DNA of 10,204 nucleotides from Planctomycetaceae bacterium (lineage in GTDB: Bacteria; Planctomycetota; Planctomycetia; Planctomycetales; Planctomycetaceae), in NCBI GenBank assembly GCA_020426125.1, contig JAGQQQ010000147.1:1-10204 (forward strand). The letters run 5' to 3'. This document shows positions 5,949 to 10,204 of the stretch, one piece after another. Numbering within the stretch: the first letter of the stretch is position 1; each line of letters starts with the position of its first letter. Made by a program: the position numbers and the translations under genes. Under the pieces are notes generated by a model that did not search any database, had not been told where the DNA came from, and saw only the letters and a program-made list of their open reading frames with translations.

Positions 5949-8768
5949 TTAAGTTGAAGCGTTCTCAATCAGATTCTCTGAAGCAGCCTCATCGGGAGCC
6001 CGGATGGCACTGGCCAATTCGGCGATGTGATCGACAATGTCTTCGATCTGCCCGCGATCTGCTGGTGAGTCATGATGGCATTGCTCCATCAGTTTCTGCG
6101 CTGGTTTGGTGAAGCAGGCAAACCCCATCGTGCCTCCGGAACCTTTCAGCCAATGGGCCAATTCTCCCAAGCGATTGTCGTCCTGGTGCCGTAGGGCTTC
6201 CTGCATTTCGTCGAGTTTCTCGAAAAGCTGCTGAACGAATGCGGAGACGATCCGAGAGATTGCCGGCTGGTGAACTGGCAGAGTCGAACGAATCTCCTTG
6301 AGAGCGACTTCCACGGCGGAATCCTCCCAGGAAGCCGTTTCCCGACTTGATGGTGGGCTCTTTCTTGAGGAAGATTCCGCGGCTTGGAAGATCGCGACCA
6401 GAAGCTCTGTCAGATCGATCGGTTTGGTGAGATACCCGGAACAACCGGCTTCGAAACACTTGTCGGCATCCCCCCTCATCGCATGCGCGGTCAACGCGAT
6501 AATGGGGAGTTCCTGGCCGTCTTCCCGAATCCGACGCGTCGCGGAATACCCATCGAGAATCGGCATTTGCATATCCATCAACACGACGTCAAACGGTCGC
6601 GAGCGCACCGCGTTGACGGCGTCTCGCCCATTGACCACAACCGTCACTTCGGCGTCCGCGTCCTCGAGAAGCAGTTGAATCAGTTCACGATTGGCTTGAC
6701 CGTCTTCCGCGAGCAGAACTCGAATTCCCGACAAAGAGGTGGACGGGAGTTGAAATGTCGCATGTGAGTCATGTAGTGCCTCCGATCGGGGAGAGACGGA
6801 CATTTCGACCCCTTCAAGCGGACCGGTGCTCACCGAGATGCGAAAGGTACTTCCCAGACCGACCTCACTGGACACGGTGATTTCTCCTCCCAGCTCCCTG
6901 GCGATCTTTCTGCTGATCGTCATGCCCAGACCGGTTCCCCCGAATCTTCGCGTAATGGAACTGTCCGCCTGACAGAAGGGCTCGAAGATCGCTTGCAGGC
7001 GGTCCGGGGGAATTCCGATCCCCGTGTCGGAAACCTCGACAACGAAACGTGGCTCTGGCGAATCCTGATCAATGCTGGCGCGAACCCGGACCTGGCCTTC
7101 TTCCGTAAACTTGATGGCGTTGCCAACAACATTCATGAGAATCTGCCGGAGGCGCGCGGCATCCGTGTGGATGAACTCCGGGGTCGCGGTCATCCATTCG
7201 GCTTCTAGAGAAACACACTTTTCCTGAGCCCGGACTCGAAGGATGGACATCACCTCGCTGATGATCTGATGCGGCGACACCGGTTCCCGAGCAAGCTGGA
7301 AGTTCCCGGTTTCAATCTTGGACAGGTCTAGGACGTCGTCAATCAGCGTCAGCAGGTGCCGGCCGCTGGAAAGGATCGTTTGAATATGGGACCGCTGCTG
7401 CGATGGTGTCCCGACTCCCCGTTTGAGCAGCTCGGCAAAACCCAGAATCCCGTTGAGCGGAGTCCGGATTTCATGGCTCATGTGAGCCAAGAAATCACTC
7501 TTCGCGCGGTTGGCCTCGTTCGCCTGACGTTGGGCGATCAGCACCTGTTCGGCGACTCGTTTTCGTTCAGTAATGTCTTCGACGACGGACACAAAATGGT
7601 TCGGAGTGCCATCGTCATTCCTGAGCAACGAAACGGTGAGATTCACCCAGACCACGTCCCCCGACTTTCGAATGTACCGCTTCTCCACCGAGTAGTCGGT
7701 GATATCGTTGTTGATCACCCGCTGAACCAACCTGAGGTCCTCGTCGAGATCATCCGGATGCGTGACATCCTGGAAGGTCATTTTCGCGAGTTCTGCACTG
7801 GAATACCCTAAGATCTCGCAAAGTTTGTGATTCACTTTGAGCCAGGTCCCGTCCACTCCGACATGGGCGATTCCCATCGCCGCCTGCTCAAATGTGGCCC
7901 GAAAACGGTGCTCACTTTCCCGAAGTGCCTTTTCTTGCTCGATCCGGTCGGTGATATCCGACAAAATCCCCAACACGCCAAAAATCTGGCCATCGTCGTC
8001 ACGGACCGGGAACCGATTGCAAAGCATGACCCGCGGTTGTCCATCGACGTACAACACACGCTCCTCATTGGTCTCGACTTGACCGGATTTCAGAGCCTCG
8101 AGATCCTCCTTACGAAACCCTTCGACAGTGAGTTGGCAGTTGAGCGAATCCTCTGCGGTCGCTTCCCTTTCCTCAAAAACCGGCTCCGCGTGATCGGAAT
8201 GGCGTTCCCCCTGGGAATCCTCATCGTCGTTGATCGAGGTCCAGTAGATTCCGCAGGGAGCATTCTCAACAATGTTGCTCAACAGGGCTCGTTTTTGTTG
8301 CAGATGGGATTCGATCAGGACCCGTTCCGCCTGTTCGTGTTGAAGTAGCTCCATCAACTCCCGGGCATCCGGCAGCGCCAGAAATCGCGGACCAAGTCGC
8401 ACGAGAGCCACAACGGTGGCCCACGAGAGCACGGCGGTCGTCAACTTCCATAACCCCGCGAAGCGATACGCGGGATACCAAAACGTGGCCGCCTCACAGA
8501 GATGGGTAATTCCACAGGCGAGAATGAAGGCGACAAAGAGCCACATCACCGAAGGAACGCCAAAATCTCGTCTGCGAAACAGAAAGTTGGCAATCCCGAT
8601 GGGAATTGCGACAAATGCGCAAAAGATCGCCACATCGGAGAAGATGTGAAGCCATCCCAACTGCAGATCCCAAGCGTTTGTATTCCAGCGGCTATGAAAC
8701 CCACCGGTATCAAAAAGCTTCTGGAGGAAGGTCAGGGTGCTTTCCGACTGTGACATGGACAACGCCAT
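5949..8768 (-). CDS. Hybrid histidine kinase with ethylene-receptor-like membrane domain
   Basis: From the ATG at 8766-8768 the product is 939 residues. Three membrane helices (about 39-64, 73-98, 105-126) resemble the ETR1 ethylene-binding domain: D45 and I55-P56 in helix 1, I82 and the CGITH motif (C85, H89) in helix 2, and K108 with a well-matching helix 3. The ETR1 Tyr32 position is F52. Next come PAS 1 (about 160-276, with an acidic insert at 180-207), PAS 2 with PAC (279-401), HisKA with H432, and HATPase_c with N550, DTGIGIP from D581, FEPF and GGTGLG from 610. A receiver (682-795; E688-D689, D732, T760, K782) and a C-terminal HPt domain with H872 complete a His-Asp-His relay. The protein is an inner-membrane sensor whose probable final acceptor is the receiver of the downstream phosphatase. 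The frame extends to a TTG at 8793-8795 (948 residues), and another ATG lies at 8754-8756; none has a Shine-Dalgarno site, so the start is uncertain. The stop is TAA at 5949-5951. Confidence 0.92.
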   Translation of the reverse strand: MALSMSQSESTLTFLQKLFDTGGFHSRWNTNAWDLQLGWLHIFSDVAIFCAFVAIPIGIANFLFRRRDFGVPSVMWLFVAFILACGITHLCEAATFWYPAYRFAGLWKLTTAVLSWATVVALVRLGPRFLALPDARELMELLQHEQAERVLIESHLQQKRALLSNIVENAPCGIYWTSINDDEDSQGERHSDHAEPVFEEREATAEDSLNCQLTVEGFRKEDLEALKSGQVETNEERVLYVDGQPRVMLCNRFPVRDDDGQIFGVLGILSDITDRIEQEKALRESEHRFRATFEQAAMGIAHVGVDGTWLKVNHKLCEILGYSSAELAKMTFQDVTHPDDLDEDLRLVQRVINNDITDYSVEKRYIRKSGDVVWVNLTVSLLRNDDGTPNHFVSVVEDITERKRVAEQVLIAQRQANEANRAKSDFLAHMSHEIRTPLNGILGFAELLKRGVGTPSQQRSHIQTILSSGRHLLTLIDDVLDLSKIETGNFQLAREPVSPHQIISEVMSILRVRAQEKCVSLEAEWMTATPEFIHTDAARLRQILMNVVGNAIKFTEEGQVRVRASIDQDSPEPRFVVEVSDTGIGIPPDRLQAIFEPFCQADSSITRRFGGTGLGMTISRKIARELGGEITVSSEVGLGSTFRISVSTGPLEGVEMSVSPRSEALHDSHATFQLPSTSLSGIRVLLAEDGQANRELIQLLLEDADAEVTVVVNGRDAVNAVRSRPFDVVLMDMQMPILDGYSATRRIREDGQELPIIALTAHAMRGDADKCFEAGCSGYLTKPIDLTELLVAIFQAAESSSRKSPPSSRETASWEDSAVEVALKEIRSTLPVHQPAISRIVSAFVQQLFEKLDEMQEALRHQDDNRLGELAHWLKGSGGTMGFACFTKPAQKLMEQCHHDSPADRGQIEDIVDHIAELASAIRAPDEAASENLIENAST

Positions 8769-8849
8769 CTTTGAGGGACGAGGAGGGATGGCCAACTCGA
8801 ATCGAGCTTTTCATCACGGGGCCAACACGTTCGGATCGATTTCATCCGA

Positions 8850-8876
8850 GCGATATTCCCTGACTTGAGTTGTCAA
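8850..8876 (-). promoter_or_regulatory. Possible promoter of the kinase gene with overlapping inverted repeat
   Basis: On the minus strand a perfect TTGACA (complement of 8871-8876) is followed after a short 15-nt spacer by TATCGC (complement of 8850-8855). The -35 box sits inside an inverted repeat, cttga/tcaag with a 4-nt centre (8864-8877), a possible operator. The -10 match and spacing are suboptimal, so the promoter call is tentative. It lies about 80-105 nt before the possible start codons. Confidence 0.25.
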
Positions 8877-9055
8877 GGAATCCACTGGAATGCCATCGAG
8901 GCATCTCATTGGCCATTTCCCTCGAATCTACTTTGCCGCGATGCTCTGCAAGTCGCGGGATCTCTGGCATCGTCGAGAATGCAATCAGTTCACTGAACAG
9001 AAACAGGTCGCACGGGCCGAAACGCGGTGAGAAAACGCGGAACAGCGAATTCCCT

Positions 9056-9071
9056 CGGTCTTTGAAGACCG
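9056..9071. repeat. 16-bp palindrome (7-2-7)
   Basis: cggtctt and aagaccg are perfect inverted arms around a central TG. The element lies about 290 bp upstream of the kinase start and just past the terminator of the preceding gene. Its 7-2-7 geometry and TG centre match another palindrome at 10130-10145, with 10 of 16 bases identical. It could be a dimeric regulator site; no transcription factor can be named. Confidence 0.5.
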
Positions 9072-9116
9072 TGATCCGGTTGGTATGCCGTTGGTTACCC
9101 CTTGGACCCTGGGGGC

Positions 9117-9156
9117 AAAAAAAACACCCTCCTGTCCTGAAGAGGAGAGGAGGGTG
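9117..9156 (-). terminator. Strong rho-independent terminator of the cupredoxin-like gene
   Basis: On the minus strand a 9-bp stem (complement of 9148-9156 paired with 9125-9133) continues past one C-C mismatch into a 4-bp stem (9135-9138 with 9143-9146) closed by a 4-nt loop. Eight consecutive T residues (complement of 9117-9124) follow directly. It starts about 55 nt past the TGA stop at 9212-9214. This is the clearest terminator in the window, and it separates the cupredoxin-like gene from the kinase gene. Confidence 0.92.
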
Positions 9157-9211
9157 CCAGCGGATAAGAACATCTCGCCTGCGAGACAGGTGCCGGCGAA
9201 AGGGGGGAATT

Positions 9212-9961
9212 TCACTCCTTGAAGTCGCCAACAGGAGCCTTGATCTCGACGGCTTCCGTCTTTCCGTCCTGAATGTTGACGGTCAGCTTCCGTTCGATGT
9301 ATCCCGTGGCTTCGTGCCAGACAGCGAGTTCAACTTCACCTTCGGGAAGATTCTCAATTCGGAATTTCCCTTGAGCGTCAGTCACAGCGGCATAGGGATG
9401 GTCGACGACGACCCACCACGCCAACATCCAGGGGTGAATATCGCAGACGACTTTCACGGGGAGGCGTTCCGCTTGGGGAAGCTTGACTTCCAATCCCTCA
9501 CTGTCATTCGGCTGCACAATAAAGTTCGACGGAGAGTTGGTGAAAGGGTTTGTGTGGACATTGTGGGCGACCGCATCGCTCGATTTGCAGATGACGGTTT
9601 GATCGGTCCGCACGATCATGGCATGAGGAAGGAACCGGCACCCTTTCTGATCAAATTCGACTTCCTTCTCTTTGCTGGTTTTCAGGTCGGGATGGATGTT
9701 CTTCGGCGCTCGACGCATGAACACAAACACATTCGCGACCCCCTTCGTTTCGGGATCGAACGCCATGGCGTCGTTCGGCACATCTTGTGCGGCACAAACC
9801 GCAGCATCCTTGACGGTCGCATCTCCCTTTTTCACCAAGGGAGCGATGCTGGGAACCGCCCCGTCAAGGGTAATCTGACCTTCCAAATGCCCCCAGCCAT
9901 CAGCCAAGCACATGGGGGATAGGGCAGACAGAACTGCAAAACAGATCACAAATCGCATCAT
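9212..9961 (-). CDS. Secreted amicyanin-like cupredoxin / carboxypeptidase-regulatory-like protein
   Basis: From the ATG at 9959-9961 the product is 249 residues and opens with a Sec signal (MMRFVICFAVL, cleavage likely after MCLA near residue 20). Residues 22-165 contain a GxITLDGAVP opening and then a cupredoxin-like segment. HNVH at 133-136 and CDIHPWM at 173-179 supply candidate copper ligands H133, C173, H176 and M179. The C-x2-H-x2-M spacing and HNVH match the short ligand loop of amicyanin, so type 1 copper binding is likely. Residues about 188-240 form a small beta domain (DAQGKFRIENLPEGE) like carboxypeptidase-regulatory or transthyretin-like domains. Similar proteins are often labelled methylamine utilization protein; no methylamine genes are seen here, so an electron-transfer or copper role is inference. 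GGAG 8 nt before this ATG decides the start; the in-frame ATG at 10004-10006 would add 15 residues before the signal peptide and has no clear site. A strong terminator follows. Confidence 0.88.
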   Translation of the reverse strand: MMRFVICFAVLSALSPMCLADGWGHLEGQITLDGAVPSIAPLVKKGDATVKDAAVCAAQDVPNDAMAFDPETKGVANVFVFMRRAPKNIHPDLKTSKEKEVEFDQKGCRFLPHAMIVRTDQTVICKSSDAVAHNVHTNPFTNSPSNFIVQPNDSEGLEVKLPQAERLPVKVVCDIHPWMLAWWVVVDHPYAAVTDAQGKFRIENLPEGEVELAVWHEATGYIERKLTVNIQDGKTEAVEIKAPVGDFKE

Positions 9962-9969
9962 GAATTCGA

Positions 9970-9973
9970 CTCC
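9970..9973 (-). promoter_or_regulatory. Shine-Dalgarno site that decides the cupredoxin-like start
   Basis: GGAG on the minus strand sits 8 nt before the double ATG at 9956-9961. Starting there gives a compact signal peptide, whereas the upstream in-frame ATG at 10004-10006 would place 15 polar residues before the hydrophobic core. Confidence 0.6.
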
Positions 9974-10129
9974 AATAGGCTGAACAGGCGGGAAGCGGCT
10001 TCGCATCCTGCAAATCCACTCGTGGTTTGGCGGGAAATCGTTCCCTCTCAGATGATTTTAGGCGATTGAGGTGAAGCTGGCGACTCAGCAATCGAAATGT
10101 GGTGCCAAGATCATGGAATCTCCCTTGAT

Positions 10130-10145
10130 CGATTCTTGAGAATCG
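10130..10145. repeat. 16-bp palindrome upstream of the cupredoxin-like gene
   Basis: cgattct and agaatcg are perfect 7-base inverted arms around a central TG, about 170 bp upstream of the ATG at 9961. It has the same 7-2-7 layout as the element at 9056-9071. The rest of 9962-10204 shows no convincing gene; a TAAAAT-like -10 sequence occurs on the minus strand, without a well-spaced -35 box. Confidence 0.45.
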
Positions 10146-10204
10146 GAGTACAAGCTCAGACTTATATTTGTCGGACCAAGTCCCAGGGACCAGGGCGACC
10201 AAAT

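Larger units (their letters stand above)
8769..9211. other. Intergenic region upstream of the kinase gene
   Basis: About 440 bp separate the stop of the cupredoxin-like gene from the kinase start. It holds, in minus-strand order, the intrinsic terminator at 9117-9156, a 16-bp palindrome at 9056-9071, and a TTGACA -35-like box at 8871-8876. Reading frames that cross it run through the terminator hairpin and show no domain, so I see no gene here. Confidence 0.6.

Noticed and set aside
7356..8348. Two plus-strand frames of 151 and 173 codons opposite the kinase
   Set aside because: They mirror the PAS region of the hybrid kinase, whose domains are unmistakable on the minus strand.
8796..8806. 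Short inverted repeat ctcga/tcgag just upstream of the TTG start of the kinase
   Set aside because: Five-base arms are too short to separate from chance.
8842..9231. 129-codon minus-strand frame between the kinase and cupredoxin-like genes
   Set aside because: It crosses the intrinsic terminator and overlaps the end of the cupredoxin-like gene in another frame; the translation has no motif.
8870..9922. 350-codon plus-strand reading frame
   Set aside because: It runs through the terminator hairpin and the antisense of the cupredoxin-like gene, and has no recognisable domain or signal.
9900..10202. 100-codon minus-strand frame upstream of the cupredoxin-like gene
   Set aside because: It overlaps the true start and signal peptide in a different frame and shows no family features.
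1..10204. CRISPR arrays, tRNA/rRNA genes, insertion sequences
   Set aside because: No regularly spaced repeats, cloverleaf-like sequences, transposase motifs or paired terminal inverted repeats were seen on reading both strands.

Overview
The window looks like chromosomal DNA from a member of the Planctomycetota. The main clue is the leftmost gene, a full-length DUF1501 protein with a Tat-type N-terminus, a family greatly expanded in that phylum. A kinesin-light-chain-like TPR protein, a large tripartite hybrid histidine kinase and a cupredoxin/carboxypeptidase-regulatory-like secreted protein fit the same picture, as does the scarcity of Shine-Dalgarno sites. This assignment is inference from gene content only.

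Layout, left to right. (1) 1-347: no supportable gene, a perfect 16-bp tandem duplication and small hairpins. (2) 348-1688, minus: exported DUF1501 protein. (3) 1689-2048: divergent intergenic region with a reasonable promoter for the TPR gene. (4) 2049-4343, plus: secreted TPR-repeat protein. (5) 4344-4519: convergent intergenic region with imperfect hairpins. (6) 4520-5866, minus: response regulator fused to an RsbU/SpoIIE-type PP2C phosphatase. (7) 5949-8768, minus: membrane hybrid histidine kinase with two PAS domains, HisKA, HATPase, receiver and HPt. (8) about 8769-9211: leader of the kinase plus a very clear rho-independent terminator serving the next gene. (9) 9212-9961, minus: secreted protein with an amicyanin-like blue-copper site and a carboxypeptidase-regulatory-like C-terminal domain. 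(10) 9962-10204: its upstream region, with a 16-bp palindrome.

The most interesting unit is the kinase/phosphatase pair (items 6 and 7), same strand, 82 bp apart. The three-helix membrane domain of the kinase closely resembles the ethylene-binding domain of plant ETR1 and its cyanobacterial relatives: the helix-1 Asp and Ile-Pro, the helix-2 Cys-Gly-x-Thr-His copper-binding motif, and a helix 3 that aligns well. The kinase ends in an HPt domain, and the next gene offers a free receiver domain on a PP2C-type phosphatase. The simplest reading is a phosphorelay in which an ethylene- or copper-linked membrane signal controls a Ser/Thr phosphatase, as in partner-switching pathways. No anti-sigma or STAS partner lies in the window, so the output is unknown. 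The neighbouring amicyanin-like protein may also bind copper, but a strong terminator separates it from the kinase, so any link is conjecture.
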